Shown: piece after piece, positions 51,589 to 61,135 of the stretch
Position numbering within the stretch: the stretch's first letter is position 1
How the letters are laid out: each line of letters begins with the position of its first letter
Assembly (NCBI RefSeq): GCF_000422245.1
Contig: NZ_ATHI01000030.1
Coordinates: forward strand, 1 to 64,000
Length of the DNA: 64,000 nucleotides
Direction of reading: 5' to 3'
Origin: Alkalidesulfovibrio alkalitolerans DSM 16529
Lineage (GTDB): Bacteria; Desulfobacterota; Desulfovibrionia; Desulfovibrionales; Desulfovibrionaceae
Translations under genes and position numbers: made by a program
Notes under the pieces: model-generated
Told to the model about the DNA's origin: nothing
Seen by the model: the letters and a program-made list of their open reading frames with translations, nothing else
Databases searched by the model: none

Positions 51589-52015
51589 CGCCGAGCTCGC
51601 GCAAGCGGCGCAGAAGTACGTCTTTCTTGACCGGTTTGACCAGGTAGCCGGACGCCAAGCCCTCGAAGTGGGAGTCCCAGATCACCTGCGGATCGTCCAC
51701 GGCAGTGACCATCAAGGCGGTGACGCGTCCGTCCCTGGGCAGGCGGAGCCGGTCTTCGGCTTCGCGCAGCAGCCGCAGGGTCTCAAGCCCGGTGCGGCCC
51801 GGCATCATCAGGTCGAGCAGGACCAGGGAGTACGGCTTCTTCGTCTCGATGGCCGAAGTGAACATGGCGAGTGCCGCGAAGCCGTCCGGTGCCTCGTCGC
51901 ATTCGCCATGGGGCGCGAGCAGCGCCGAGAGCAAAAAGCGCATGTCCGGGCTGTCGTCCACGACCAGGAATCTTGAGTTCGGTGATGCGCCGTCGATCAT
52001 GCGTTTTCCCGTCAT
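51578..52015 (-). CDS. Receiver-only response regulator
   Basis: A 145-residue protein made of a single CheY-like receiver domain. The acidic pocket is VVDDSPD (about residues 18-24), the phosphoacceptor Asp is in LVLLDLMMPG (about 67), and the conserved Lys is in YLVKPVKK (about 126). There is no output domain. It may act like CheY/Spo0F by protein contact. No histidine kinase is adjacent. Two nearby ATGs (52015, 52000) are possible. It converges with the CDF gene with an 11-base overlap. Confidence 0.85.
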   Translation of the reverse strand: MTGKRMIDGASPNSRFLVVDDSPDMRFLLSALLAPHGECDEAPDGFAALAMFTSAIETKKPYSLVLLDLMMPGRTGLETLRLLREAEDRLRLPRDGRVTALMVTAVDDPQVIWDSHFEGLASGYLVKPVKKDVLLRRLRELGVIQ

Positions 52016-52116
52016 TCGCGTTCGGGGCCCGTCTTCCTGCCCACGGTGAACGCCGTGCATTTTTTGCCGCACCCCGGCCGCTCCCGGCTAGGCGCCTTCT
52101 TTCGAGGGCGTCTGGC

Positions 52117-53406
52117 CTAGAGGATGCGGTAGTGGACCGTGGGCGCGACCGTGAAGTCCATGACGTCGATGGCCGTGATGGCCTCGCGCACGCGCCTAGC
52201 CCGTGCCGAGTGCGTGATGATGACCAGCGGCACGTCGGGCGAGTTTTCGCTTCCCTTCTGGATGGCCTGGGCGATGGAGATGTTCTGGTCGGCCATGACG
52301 CGGGTGATGGCCGCCATGACGCCTGGTCTGTCCGCCACTTGGAAGCGGAAGTAGTACTGGCTCTCGGCCTCGTCGGGGTCGAGGATCGGGGCCAGGGGCA
52401 GCGGGTTCTCGGGAAACCCGGTGTTGTTGGGCTTTCTCGCGTCGCGGGCAATGGCCATGATGTCGGCCAGCACGGCGCTGCCCGTGGGCATCTCGCCCGC
52501 GCCCTGGCCGTGGAGCATGATCGGCCCCACGGCGTTGCCCTCCACGCGCACGGCGTTGTAGTTGCCGCCCACGCGCGCCAGGAGGTAGGTGTGCCGGATC
52601 AGGGCCGGGAAGACGCCCGCTTCGAGCTTGCCGTCCACCTCGCGCACCTGGCCGATGAGCTTCAGCCGGTAGCCGAACTCGCGCGCGAACTCGATGTCCT
52701 CTCGGGCCACGTCGCGGATGCCGCGCACGGGCAGGCGGGCGAGGGGATAGTGCAGGCCGTAGGCCAGACGCGTGAGCAAAACGAGCTTGTGGGCCGTGTC
52801 CACGCCGTCGATGTCGAAGGACGGGTCGGCCTCGGCGTAGCCCAGGGCCTGGGCCTCGGCCAGGGCCGTTTCGAAATCCAGGCCGTTGGTCGTCATCTCC
52901 GAGAGGATGAAGTTGGACGTGCCGTTCATGATCCCGGTGAGCTTCAGGATGCGGTTGCCCGCAAGGGATTCCTTGAGGGCCTGGACCACGGGCACCCCGC
53001 CCACGGCCGAGGCCTCGTAGTACAGGCAGCGATCGGCCTCGCGGGCCAGGGCGAAGAGTTCCTGGCCATGCTCGGCGAGCAGGTGCTTGTTGGCCGTGAC
53101 CACGTGCTTCCTGGCGGCAAGCGCGCCCTCGATTACCCGTCTGGCCGCGTCGAGCCCGCCCATGAGTTCGCAAACGACCTCGATCTCGGGATCCTCGATC
53201 AGGTCCTCCAGGCGGTCCGTGAGGACTGTCCCCTCAGGCAGGGTCACGTTTCGCGGCCGCGAAACGTCGCGCACCACGACGCGCTTGATGGTGACCTTCC
53301 TGCCGATGCGCCGTTCGATGAGATCGGCGTTCTCGGCCAGGATGCGCACCAGACCCTGGCCGACCGTGCCGAGCCCCGCGAGGCCGATGACGATGCTCTT
53401 GTCCAC
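52117..53406 (-). CDS. hom: Homoserine dehydrogenase
   Basis: A 429-residue enzyme. It starts at GTG with the Rossmann motif IGLAGLGTVGQGLV at once. The catalytic domain has VVTANKHLLAEHG, YYEASAVGGVPVVQALKESL, GIMNGTSNFILSEM and AEADPSFDIDGVDTAHK. The C-terminal ~80 residues are an ACT domain (FQVADRPGVMAAITRVMADQ) for threonine feedback. It reduces aspartate semialdehyde to homoserine for threonine and methionine. The GTG has GGGGGCTAG upstream and follows the aminotransferase stop by one base, so they are one operon. Confidence 0.96.
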   Translation of the reverse strand: MDKSIVIGLAGLGTVGQGLVRILAENADLIERRIGRKVTIKRVVVRDVSRPRNVTLPEGTVLTDRLEDLIEDPEIEVVCELMGGLDAARRVIEGALAARKHVVTANKHLLAEHGQELFALAREADRCLYYEASAVGGVPVVQALKESLAGNRILKLTGIMNGTSNFILSEMTTNGLDFETALAEAQALGYAEADPSFDIDGVDTAHKLVLLTRLAYGLHYPLARLPVRGIRDVAREDIEFAREFGYRLKLIGQVREVDGKLEAGVFPALIRHTYLLARVGGNYNAVRVEGNAVGPIMLHGQGAGEMPTGSAVLADIMAIARDARKPNNTGFPENPLPLAPILDPDEAESQYYFRFQVADRPGVMAAITRVMADQNISIAQAIQKGSENSPDVPLVIITHSARARRVREAITAIDVMDFTVAPTVHYRIL

Positions 53407-53407
53407 G

Positions 53408-54580
53408 CTAGCCCCCGAGCGCCTTCTTGATGCCGCGTACGGCCTGGTTGATGCGCTGACGGTTCTCCACCAAGGCGAAGCGCACGTGGTCGTCGCCGTA
53501 ATGGCCGAAGCCAAGGCCCGGGGCCACGGCGGCATGGCCCTGTTTGAGCAGGAGCTTGCTGAATTCCACCGAGCCCAAGTGCCTGAATTCCTCGGGAATG
53601 CGCGCCCACAGGAACATGGTCGCCTTCGGGATGTCCACCTCCCAGCCGATGCGGTTCAACCCTTCGCACAGGGCGTCGCGGCGGTCCTGGTAGACGTCCA
53701 CGATGTGGCGCGGGCATTCGGTCGGCGAGTTGAGGGCCGTCACGGCCGCGATCTGGATGGGCTGGAAGATGCCGTAGTCGAGATAGGACTTGATGCGTGT
53801 CAGGGCCTGGACCATTTCGCGGTTGCCGCAGCAAAAGCCCACGCGCCACCCGGCCATGGAGTAGCCCTTGGTCAGGGAGTAAAATTCCACGCCCACGTCT
53901 TTGGCGCCCTTGGCCTGGAGGAAGGAGGGTGGCTCGTAGCCGTCGAAACCGAAATCCGCGTAGGCTAGGTCGTGGATGACCATAAGCTTGTTTTCTCGGG
54001 CGTAGTCCACAATGGCCTGGAAGAAGTCGATGTCCGCAAGCTCGGTGGTCGGGTTGTGCGGATAGTTGATGACCAGCAGCTTCGGTTTGGGCCAGGTCTG
54101 CTGCGTGGCGATGGCCAGATCCTTAAAGAAGTCGCGGTCCTTGCCGATGGGGATGCGGCGCACATCCGCGCCCGCGATGATGGCCGCGTACGGGTGGATG
54201 GGATAGGCCGGATCGGGCGCGAAGACCACGTCGCCGGGAGCGAGCGTGACGAGCATCAGGTGGGCCAGGCCCTCTTTGGAGCCCATGGTGACCACGCACT
54301 CCTGGTCGGGATCGAGTTCCACGCCGTAGCGCCTGAGATACCAGTTGGCCACGGCCAGGCGCAGCCCCTTGATGCCTTTGGAGGCGGAATAGCGGTGGTT
54401 GGCAGGCTTTTGCGAGGCCTCGCAAAGCTTGTCCACGATGTGCTGCGGCGTGGGCACGTCGGGGTTGCCCATGCCCAGATCGACGATATCCTCGCCCTGG
54501 CGACGCATCTGCATCTTGAGCTCGTTGACCGTGGCGAAGACGTAGGGAGGCAGGCGCTGCAATCGCGCGAACTGTTCCAT
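53408..54580 (-). CDS. alaC: PLP-dependent aminotransferase, AlaC type
   Basis: A 390-residue fold-type-I aminotransferase. [13 protein letters not shown] is the N-terminal signature, the PLP pocket has [12 protein letters not shown] and [11 protein letters not shown], and the Schiff-base lysine is in [14 protein letters not shown] (about residues 234-247). The sequence resembles alanine/glutamate-pyruvate transaminases (AlaC) more than aspartate transaminase. Coupling with hom suggests a role in aspartate-family or alanine metabolism. The gene lies 149 bases after fliI on the same strand. Confidence 0.88.
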   Translation of the reverse strand: MEQFARLQRLPPYVFATVNELKMQMRRQGEDIVDLGMGNPDVPTPQHIVDKLCEASQKPANHRYSASKGIKGLRLAVANWYLRRYGVELDPDQECVVTMGSKEGLAHLMLVTLAPGDVVFAPDPAYPIHPYAAIIAGADVRRIPIGKDRDFFKDLAIATQQTWPKPKLLVINYPHNPTTELADIDFFQAIVDYARENKLMVIHDLAYADFGFDGYEPPSFLQAKGAKDVGVEFYSLTKGYSMAGWRVGFCCGNREMVQALTRIKSYLDYGIFQPIQIAAVTALNSPTECPRHIVDVYQDRRDALCEGLNRIGWEVDIPKATMFLWARIPEEFRHLGSVEFSKLLLKQGHAAVAPGLGFGHYGDDHVRFALVENRQRINQAVRGIKKALGG

Positions 54581-54729
54581 GACAGACGCTCCTTGGGATC
54601 GGGTTCCCCGACGGGCGGCCGGGGCAGAGTTCCCGTGAATGGGGCACAGTAGCGGGAAGCCTCGCCGCAGTCAAAGGGGGAGGGCGCACGAAACGGACGA
54701 ACGGCTAGGAGAACGGGACGAAAGGATTC

Positions 54730-56163
54730 TCAGAGCTTGCGGAAGGCCGGAGGCTTTTGCTGCGCGGCCACGGGCGCCGCGTTGGATGCCTGCCCGCCCT
54801 TTTGGCCCTTCGCTTGTCCCTGCGGCGTCTGTTTTTTGGCGAAGGAGGGATCGGCCAGCGCGGCCAGCGCGATGAGCTTTTCCATGGATTCGTCCAGGGG
54901 AGAGGTTTCTTCCACGAGCTGGCGCAAAAAGGCGTTGATGGGACCGACCATGGTCATGGCTTGGTCGATCTCGGGGTTGGAGCCCTTGGCGTAGGCTCCG
55001 ATGTTGATCATGTCCTCCACCCGGCGGTAGGTTGCCAAGCTCTTGACCACGACGCGTCCGGCCGCCTGTTCCTGGCGCGTGGTGATGTCCGTGCGCAGCC
55101 GCGACACGGAGCGCAGCACGTCGATGGCCGGGTAGTGCCCCTGGTCGGCCAGCTCGCGCGTGAGCACGATGTGGCCGTCGAGGATGGCGCGGGTGGCGTC
55201 GGCGATGGGCTCGGTCAGGTCGTCGCCGTCCACGAGCACAGTGTAGATGCCGGTGATGGAGCCCTTCATGCTGCGGCCCGCGCGCTCCAAGAGTTTCGGC
55301 AGGGCGGAGAAGACCGAGGGCGTGTAGCCGCCGCGAGTGGGCGGCTCGCCCGCGGCTAGCCCCACCTCGCGGCCCGCCATGCAGAAACGGGTCACGGAGT
55401 CCATCATCAGGAGCACGTCCTTGCCTTGGTCGCGGAAATACTCGGCCATGGCCGTGGCCGCGTAGGCGCAGCGCATGCGCACCAGGGGCGACTGGTCCGA
55501 GGTGGCCACGACCAGCACCGAGCGGGCCATGCCCTCTGGGCCCAGGTCGCGCTCCATGAACTCCACCACCTCGCGGCCGCGTTCGCCTACCAGGCAGATG
55601 ACGTTGACGTCGGCCTTGGTGGTCTTGGCCATCATGCCCATGACCGTGGACTTGCCCACGCCCGAACCGGCCATGATGCCCACACGCTGACCCTTGCCCA
55701 GTGTCAAAAGCGCGTTGACCGCGCGCACACCCACGTCGAGTCGTTCCGTGATGCGTGGCCGTTCCAGCGGGTTTGGCGGATCGCAGTACAGCGGATAGAA
55801 GTCGCTGGGCACGATCTGGCCGCCGTGGTCCATGGGCTCGCCGAAGGCGTTCACGGCCCGGCCGAGAAAATGTGACCCCACGGGCATCAGCGGCGGAGTG
55901 GAGGAATTCTGGATGAGCGAGCCCGGGCGGATGCCGCGCGGGTCGGAGTAAGGCATGAAGAGCAGCGCGCCGTCGCGAAAGCCGACGACCTCGGCCGCGA
56001 TGCCTTCGCTGTGCTTGTCCTCGGGCAGAAGACGGCAGATGGAGCCAAGCGGGGCCTTCAGCCCCCGTCCCTCGGCGATGAGCCCTACGACCTTGGTGAC
56101 CTTGCCGAAGGACTGGGCCGGTTCGAGACCGGAGAGCAGCTTGAGGCAGCCGCGCGGGTCCAC
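54730..56163 (-). CDS. fliI: Flagellar type III export ATPase FliI
   Basis: A 477-residue F1-beta-like ATPase. The Walker A is GIMAGSGVGKSTVMGMM (about residues 161-177), Walker B is VLLMMDSVTRF, and GRSMKGSITGIYTVLVDGDD is the FliI signature. It energises export of flagellar rod, hook and filament proteins. It begins at GTG with AAGGACGG in the fliH end, 3 bases after the fliH stop. The last ~35 residues are a Gln/Lys/Ala-rich tail that is longer than usual and probably disordered. It is the last gene of the operon seen here; fliJ is not next. Confidence 0.96.
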   Translation of the reverse strand: MDPRGCLKLLSGLEPAQSFGKVTKVVGLIAEGRGLKAPLGSICRLLPEDKHSEGIAAEVVGFRDGALLFMPYSDPRGIRPGSLIQNSSTPPLMPVGSHFLGRAVNAFGEPMDHGGQIVPSDFYPLYCDPPNPLERPRITERLDVGVRAVNALLTLGKGQRVGIMAGSGVGKSTVMGMMAKTTKADVNVICLVGERGREVVEFMERDLGPEGMARSVLVVATSDQSPLVRMRCAYAATAMAEYFRDQGKDVLLMMDSVTRFCMAGREVGLAAGEPPTRGGYTPSVFSALPKLLERAGRSMKGSITGIYTVLVDGDDLTEPIADATRAILDGHIVLTRELADQGHYPAIDVLRSVSRLRTDITTRQEQAAGRVVVKSLATYRRVEDMINIGAYAKGSNPEIDQAMTMVGPINAFLRQLVEETSPLDESMEKLIALAALADPSFAKKQTPQGQAKGQKGGQASNAAPVAAQQKPPAFRKL

Positions 56164-56166
56164 GGA

Positions 56167-56949
56167 TCAGCCGTCCTTGGCGGCCGCGCCGGATTCGGGC
56201 GTTCCGTCGGGGAAGGCCGGGCCGTGGCCCGGATCGCTTTGCTCCAGCAGGTCGAATATCTTGGCGACCTCGGCGAAACGCGTCGCGATGGAGTTGTCCA
56301 CCACGCCCTCGCTCGACTCGATGATCAGTCCGCCCAGCGTCAGGGATTCGTCGGGCTTGACGCGGTAGCCGCGCAGTTCGGGGAAGCGGTCGCCGACGTG
56401 GGCTAGAATCGCCTGCACCAGTTCGGCCTCCTCGGGTTTGGCACGGATGGTGAGGCCGCGCAGGGAATCGATGGTTTCCAGGCTCTCGTCCAGGAGGCTT
56501 TCGAGGATCTCTCTGCGCCGTGTGGACATCTCTACGGCCATGGTCTTTTCCACGGCCAGTCGGATCAGGGCCAGGAAGTCGGTCCGCTGCGCGGCCCAGA
56601 CGGTCCTGGCCTGGGAGGCCACGGCGCCAAGCGCCTGACCCACGGCCTCGGCCAGGGCGGTCTGCTCCTGTTCCACCTGGGCGCGCGCCTCGGCCAGTCC
56701 CTGCTCGAAGCCCTCGCCGTGCGCCTTCTCGCGCAGGGCCTCGGCATCGGCCCTGGCCTGCTCGATGATCTCGCGCGCCATGGCCTGCGCCTTTTTCTTG
56801 ACGCGCTCAATGAGTTCGTTGGTCGTTTCATCGTCCCACACGGGCCTGCGCTTGCCCTCGATCTCCTGGATCGTGGACATGGCCGGTCCGGGCGAGTCCA
56901 CACCCATGAACACGCGGCCCGTGATCTTGCCCAGGCTAGATGAAGACAT
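56167..56949 (-). CDS. fliH: Flagellar export regulator FliH
   Basis: A 260-residue protein with the usual FliH form: a charged coiled-coil (residues about 50-115, EQARADAEALREKAHGEGFE and following) and a C-terminal FliH/HrpE-like domain (about 140-240, with IRAKPEEAELV and YRVKPDESLTLGGLIIES). It binds FliI as a dimer and links it to the C-ring. It overlaps fliG by 14 bases and leads into fliI. The C-terminal Pro/Gly/Ala tail is variable in the family. Confidence 0.92.
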   Translation of the reverse strand: MSSSSLGKITGRVFMGVDSPGPAMSTIQEIEGKRRPVWDDETTNELIERVKKKAQAMAREIIEQARADAEALREKAHGEGFEQGLAEARAQVEQEQTALAEAVGQALGAVASQARTVWAAQRTDFLALIRLAVEKTMAVEMSTRRREILESLLDESLETIDSLRGLTIRAKPEEAELVQAILAHVGDRFPELRGYRVKPDESLTLGGLIIESSEGVVDNSIATRFAEVAKIFDLLEQSDPGHGPAFPDGTPESGAAAKDG

Positions 56950-57943
56950 CGCTCGAACCCCGGCCCACGATGACCCGGCCCTCGGCTTCCAGCCTGCGCA
57001 CGGCCTTGACGATATTCTGCTGCGCGCCTTCCACGTCGGACAGGCGTACCGGGCCCATGATCTCCAGATCCTCGCGGATCATGGTCGCGGCGCGCTCGGA
57101 GAGGTTCTTGTAGAACTTGTCCTTGAGGTCGTCCGAGGCGCCCTTGAGCGCGAGGGTCAGTTCGTCGTTGGAGATGTCCTTGAGCAGTTCGCGGATGGAG
57201 CGGTCGTCCAGGGCCTTGATGTCCTCGAAAACGAACATGAGGTTCCTGATCTCCTCGGCCATCTGCGCGGACTCCTCCTCGATCTCGGAGAGGACTTCCT
57301 CCTCGGTCTGCCGGTCCACGGAGTTCAGTATCTCGGCCACGGAATTGACGCCGCCGACCTTCTTGCCTTCCTTGCCGCCCATGGCGATGAGCTGCGATTG
57401 CAGCACTTTGTCCACTTCCATGAGCATCTCCTCGGCCACGGCTTCGAGCTTGGCCAGGCGCATCAAGACCTCGGCGCGCACGCCCGCGGGCAGGTTCTGG
57501 AGCAGCTCGGCCGCCTGGTCGGGCTGCAAATGGCCGAGGATGAGGGCCAGGGTCTGGGGATGCTCGTTGCGAAGTATCTGGGCCAGGATGCGCGGGGAGA
57601 CGTTTTCGAGCTCGCGGAAGGGCGCGGGGCCGGATTCGAGTTCGAGCTGGTCCATGATGTATTTGGCGGTGTCGCCGTCCAGGGACTTGGTCAACAGACG
57701 CTTGACCTGATCCGCGCCGCCCATGAGCAACTCGTGTCCGTAGGCCAGTGTCTCGTTGTACTCGCGCAGCACTTCCTCGACTTGCTCCTTGGGCACGGAC
57801 TCCATCTGGAGCATGGCGCGCGAGACATTGGTGATCTCGCCGCGTTCCATGCGCTTGAAGACCTCGGCCGTGAATTTTTCGCCCAGGGCCAGGAGGATGA
57901 TGGCCGATTTCTGGGAACCGCTGAAGCTTTTCTGCTCCACCAT
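56936..57943 (-). CDS. fliG: Flagellar motor switch protein FliG
   Basis: A 335-residue C-ring protein with the three FliG domains. The N-terminal part (SGSQKSAIILLALGE) binds FliF. The middle domain has HPQTLALILGHLQPDQAAELL, including the EHPQ motif near residue 127. The C-terminal domain has FVFEDIKALDDRSIRELLKD, the charged torque helix that meets MotA. It forms the rotor and sets switching. The ATG lies right at the fliF end (1-base spacing) and the stop overlaps fliH by 14 bases. Confidence 0.97.
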   Translation of the reverse strand: MVEQKSFSGSQKSAIILLALGEKFTAEVFKRMERGEITNVSRAMLQMESVPKEQVEEVLREYNETLAYGHELLMGGADQVKRLLTKSLDGDTAKYIMDQLELESGPAPFRELENVSPRILAQILRNEHPQTLALILGHLQPDQAAELLQNLPAGVRAEVLMRLAKLEAVAEEMLMEVDKVLQSQLIAMGGKEGKKVGGVNSVAEILNSVDRQTEEEVLSEIEEESAQMAEEIRNLMFVFEDIKALDDRSIRELLKDISNDELTLALKGASDDLKDKFYKNLSERAATMIREDLEIMGPVRLSDVEGAQQNIVKAVRRLEAEGRVIVGRGSSDVFI

Positions 57944-59545
57944 TTATGCGGCCTCCTGCTTGAGCCAGATCTTGAGCACGGCCACGGCCTGATCCATGTC
58001 CTGCTCGGAAAGCTGAAGTGCCTGGGCCTTGGCGTTCTCCAGGCGGCGCTGTAAGTCCAGCGCTTCCTCCTCGACGCCTTCCTCCAGGGCCAGGCGTTCT
58101 TCCACGCCGGGCAAGCCCACGAGTTCCTCCATCTCTTCCTCGGCCACGCGGGGCTTGATGAGCGCCAGGATCACCGGGCGCACGACCATGATGAGGAAGA
58201 GGAAGATCAGCAGGCCGTTGAGGAACGGTTTGCCCAGGCGCTGCATGTACTCCATCATCGTCTGCAGGAGGCTCGGTTCGGCGAAAAGATCAGGCTCGCC
58301 GAAGGACACGGACGTGACCTCGATGGAGTCGCCGCGCGCCGGGTCGAAGCCCACGGCGTTTTGCACCAGTTGCCGGATTTGGGCGAGTTGCTGCTCGGAA
58401 CGCGGCGCGAAGACCCTCTCTCCGTCCGCACCGACCTCCTGATACGTTCCATCCACGATAACCGCGATGGTCAGGCGTTTCAACTCTCCCACGGAGTCCA
58501 CGATCTGGTAGGATTCCTTGTTGATCTCGAAGTTCGTGGTCCGCGTCTCGCGGTTGGATTCCTGGGTTGAGAGGGAGCCGTTGAAGCCGTCGCCCCGGAA
58601 GTTGGGGTCGGGCACGCCGCCTTCGATGTTGGCCCGGCCAAGCGTGGACTCCTCGGAGCGGGTCTCGGAGCGCACCACGGCCGAGGCCGGATCGTAGACC
58701 TCGCGAGTGATGGTCCGCTGCGAGTAGTCCACGTCGGCGTTGACGCGGGCCACGATCTTGCCGGGCGCGCCGGTGATGGGCAGGAGAAGCTGCTCGATGC
58801 GGCGTTCGAGCGTCTTCTCGATGTTCATCCGGTATTCCATCTGAGCCATGCTCATGCCCGCCATGGAGTCGTCGGCGTCTGGCTGGTAGAGCACCTGGCC
58901 GCGCGTGTCCGCGATGGTGATATTGGATTTGGAGAGCCCTTCCACGGCCGAAGCCACGAGGTTGGAGACGGCCATGAGTTGTTTTTGGCCGAGCTTTTGG
59001 CCCTCGCGCATCTGGAGGATGACCGAGGCCGAGGGTGGCATGTCGTCCTCGATGAACAGGGATTTGGCCGGGATGGAGAGATGCACCCTGGCCCGCTCAA
59101 CTTCGGGGAACTCCATGATCGTGCGCGCCAGTTCGCCTTGCAGGGCGCGCTGGTAGTTGATGCGCTGCACGAAGTCGGTCTGGCCGATCTTCACGTCGTC
59201 GAAAAGCTCGAAACCCAGGCCCTGGCCATGCACCGCGCCTTCGCCCGCGATCTTCAAGCGGACCTCGTAAACCTGATCGGATGGGACCAGGATGCTCGAT
59301 CCGTTGTCGTCGAGCTTGTAGGGGATCTTCTGTGCCTGGAGCATGGACACCACGCGATTGGCGTCCTCGGAGTGGAGGTTGGAATACAGGATCTTCCAAT
59401 CCGGCCTGTTGAGGAAATAGATCATCAGGATGAAAGCGAAGACAACTGATGCCGCCAGGCCGCCGATGAGGATGCGCTGCGAAACGGTGCGCTTCTGCCA
59501 GTAGCCGCTCAGCTTGGCGAGTGTGTTGTCGATGAACGGGGCCAT
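57944..59545 (-). CDS. fliF: Flagellar MS-ring protein FliF
   Basis: A 533-residue protein with two membrane helices, at about residues 26-45 (LIGGLAASVVFAFILMIYFL) and 443-463 (GLLIFLFLIMVVRPVILALI). The large periplasmic part has two ring-building domains (NRPDWKILYSNLHSEDANRVV and the ERARVHLSIPAKSLF region). The C-terminal cytoplasmic tail binds FliG. It is the base on which the flagellar body is built. fliG begins directly after it. It lies 60 bases after fliE. Confidence 0.97.
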   Translation of the reverse strand: MAPFIDNTLAKLSGYWQKRTVSQRILIGGLAASVVFAFILMIYFLNRPDWKILYSNLHSEDANRVVSMLQAQKIPYKLDDNGSSILVPSDQVYEVRLKIAGEGAVHGQGLGFELFDDVKIGQTDFVQRINYQRALQGELARTIMEFPEVERARVHLSIPAKSLFIEDDMPPSASVILQMREGQKLGQKQLMAVSNLVASAVEGLSKSNITIADTRGQVLYQPDADDSMAGMSMAQMEYRMNIEKTLERRIEQLLLPITGAPGKIVARVNADVDYSQRTITREVYDPASAVVRSETRSEESTLGRANIEGGVPDPNFRGDGFNGSLSTQESNRETRTTNFEINKESYQIVDSVGELKRLTIAVIVDGTYQEVGADGERVFAPRSEQQLAQIRQLVQNAVGFDPARGDSIEVTSVSFGEPDLFAEPSLLQTMMEYMQRLGKPFLNGLLIFLFLIMVVRPVILALIKPRVAEEEMEELVGLPGVEERLALEEGVEEEALDLQRRLENAKAQALQLSEQDMDQAVAVLKIWLKQEAA

Positions 59546-59605
59546 GTCCTCTTCCTCCGATGAGATTGTGCTTCGGATCGATGCGCGGGCTTAGTCGGAA
59601 CTTCG

Positions 59606-59941
59606 TTACATCTGCATGCGCATCAGTTCCTGATACGCAGTCATGACCTTGTTACGCACGGCCGTGGTGAGGTTCACGGCCAGTCCCGCCTTTTGCAGGT
59701 GGATCATCAGTTCGTGCACGTTGGTGTTCTTGCCGGTGGCGAACTCCTCGACCATGCTCGCGCCCTTGAGTTGCATCTCGTTGACGTCCTTGAGCGAGGA
59801 GTTGAGCGTCTCGGAGAACGCTTGGGGTTTGGCGGCCTGGGACTGGACCTTCGAGGATATCTGCTGGGCGGTCTTTTGCACGGCCTGCATGTTCTGGCCG
59901 TAAGCCTTGAGCGCCGCGCTGCCGATGGAGGTGATGGCCAT
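59606..59941 (-). CDS. fliE: Flagellar hook-basal body complex protein FliE
   Basis: A 111-residue small protein of normal FliE length. The C-terminal family signature is clear: LMIHLQKAGLAVNLTTAVRN followed by KVMTAYQELMRMQM. It joins the MS-ring to the proximal rod and is exported by the type III apparatus. It follows flgC by 15 bases. The N-terminal half is Ala/Gln/Lys-rich and poorly conserved, as usual. Confidence 0.95.
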   Translation of the reverse strand: MAITSIGSAALKAYGQNMQAVQKTAQQISSKVQSQAAKPQAFSETLNSSLKDVNEMQLKGASMVEEFATGKNTNVHELMIHLQKAGLAVNLTTAVRNKVMTAYQELMRMQM

Positions 59942-59956
59942 TGTCGTTCTCCCTCG

Positions 59957-60397
59957 CTAACCCTGCCCGATCAGCAGAGCCTTGTTGTACATGGTCTTGG
60001 CGGACTCGATGGCAGCCGCGCCCGCCTCGTAGGAACGCATGGACGTGATCATGTTGGCCATCTCCTCGACCACGTTGATATCGGGAAAGCGTACGTAGCC
60101 TTCCTCGTTGGCGTCTGGATGCCCAGGGTCGAAGACCATGCGGAAGGGACGTTGATCGTTGACGATGCCAACAACCTTCACGCCTTTGAGTTCGCGGTTG
60201 TTCTGGTTCCACATCTCCGTGGCGAAGGGCGAATAAACGTCCGAGGTTTCCATGACCACGGATTTGCGGACATAAGGGCCGCCCTCCACGGTGCGCGTGG
60301 TGTTGATGTTCGCCAGGTTCATGGAGATGACGTTCAGGTGCGAGCGCTGGGCTCCAAGGCCCGAAGCTGCGACGTCGAGCGCGGTCAGGAAGTCCAT
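59957..60397 (-). CDS. flgC: Flagellar proximal rod protein FlgC
   Basis: A 146-residue rod protein. The N-terminal rod signature is ALDVAASGLGAQRSHLNVI followed by SMNLANINTTRT, and the C-terminal segment is FPDINVVEEMANMITSMRSY with EAGAAAIESAKTMYNKAL. It starts on the base after the flgB stop. It is exported and builds the rod with FlgB, FlgF and FlgG. Confidence 0.96.
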   Translation of the reverse strand: MDFLTALDVAASGLGAQRSHLNVISMNLANINTTRTVEGGPYVRKSVVMETSDVYSPFATEMWNQNNRELKGVKVVGIVNDQRPFRMVFDPGHPDANEEGYVRFPDINVVEEMANMITSMRSYEAGAAAIESAKTMYNKALLIGQG

Positions 60398-60805
60398 TTA
60401 CTTGCTCCCTTCGGTGATGATCTTGTTCACGCCGGTGAAATAGCGCTGCATGATCGTGGTCAGGGTGTTGTATTGCAAGGTGTTCTTGGACATCGTGGCC
60501 ATCTCCTTGTCGAGATTCACGCTGTCCTCTCCGTAGATGTATCGCGGCTTGAACACCTTCTCGGCCTGTCCCTCGAAGGAGTTGGGATCGAAGACCGCGG
60601 GCATGTGGCCCTGCTCGGTCCTGGTCATGCGGCCGTGGGCGTCCTGGTTCAGGGCTCTTTGCAATTCCTTCTCGAAGGCGATCTCGCGCGGCCGGTAGTT
60701 GGGCGTGGCGATGTTGGCGAGGTTGGCCATGACGAGGTTTTGACGCTCCAACTGGAGGTCCATGACCTTGGCGGTCAGTTCTATGTGTGGTCTCGTCAGC
60801 TTCAT
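60398..60805 (-). CDS. flgB: Flagellar proximal rod protein FlgB
   Basis: A 135-residue rod protein, first gene of flgBC-fliEFGHI. The rod signature is RQNLVMANLANIATPNYRPR (about residues 21-40), and the C-terminal helix is VNLDKEMATMSKNTLQYNTL. The ATG at 60805 has GGAGAAC upstream; the frame extends upstream but without homology. The divergent gene at 61136 has a sigma-54-like site in the 330-base gap between them. A clear promoter for flgB itself was not found. Confidence 0.95.
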   Translation of the reverse strand: MKLTRPHIELTAKVMDLQLERQNLVMANLANIATPNYRPREIAFEKELQRALNQDAHGRMTRTEQGHMPAVFDPNSFEGQAEKVFKPRYIYGEDSVNLDKEMATMSKNTLQYNTLTTIMQRYFTGVNKIITEGSK

Positions 60806-61025
60806 GCCGTGTTCTCCTTGGTCTTGCGCCGAAATTCGGTTTGGGCGGCCGCCCCGGCGGGGCTGGCGCCGCAACGGGATAAGCAAGGGGCGTTCCAAGT
60901 CCGTATCTGCCTGGGATTGCTGACCTTGGATTCGGGATGGGCGTTTGCCCAGGGGCGTCACGCGTCGTTTTCAGGAAGTTGGACGAAGGGATGACGCACG
61001 TCCTGCCTGGGTGGGCGAAACAGGT

Positions 61026-61040
61026 TGGCACACGGGTTGC
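61026..61040 (+). promoter_or_regulatory. Sigma-54 (RpoN) promoter of the TPR gene
   Basis: TGGCAC ACGGG TTGC is a consensus -24/-12 element with GG and GC exactly ten bases apart. Transcription would start near 61052, about 84 bases before the ATG at 61136. The site lies in the 330-base gap between flgB and the TPR gene; the rest of this gap (60806-61135) shows nothing else definite. Confidence 0.75.
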
Positions 61041-61135
61041 AAAACGCTGTTCGCCGCCATTGGGCGGAAAAAATTTCGTTTCTGCCGCCGAAAGGGCGCG
61101 ACGAATGCCAAGATCATCCAGCGGAGGAAGGAGTC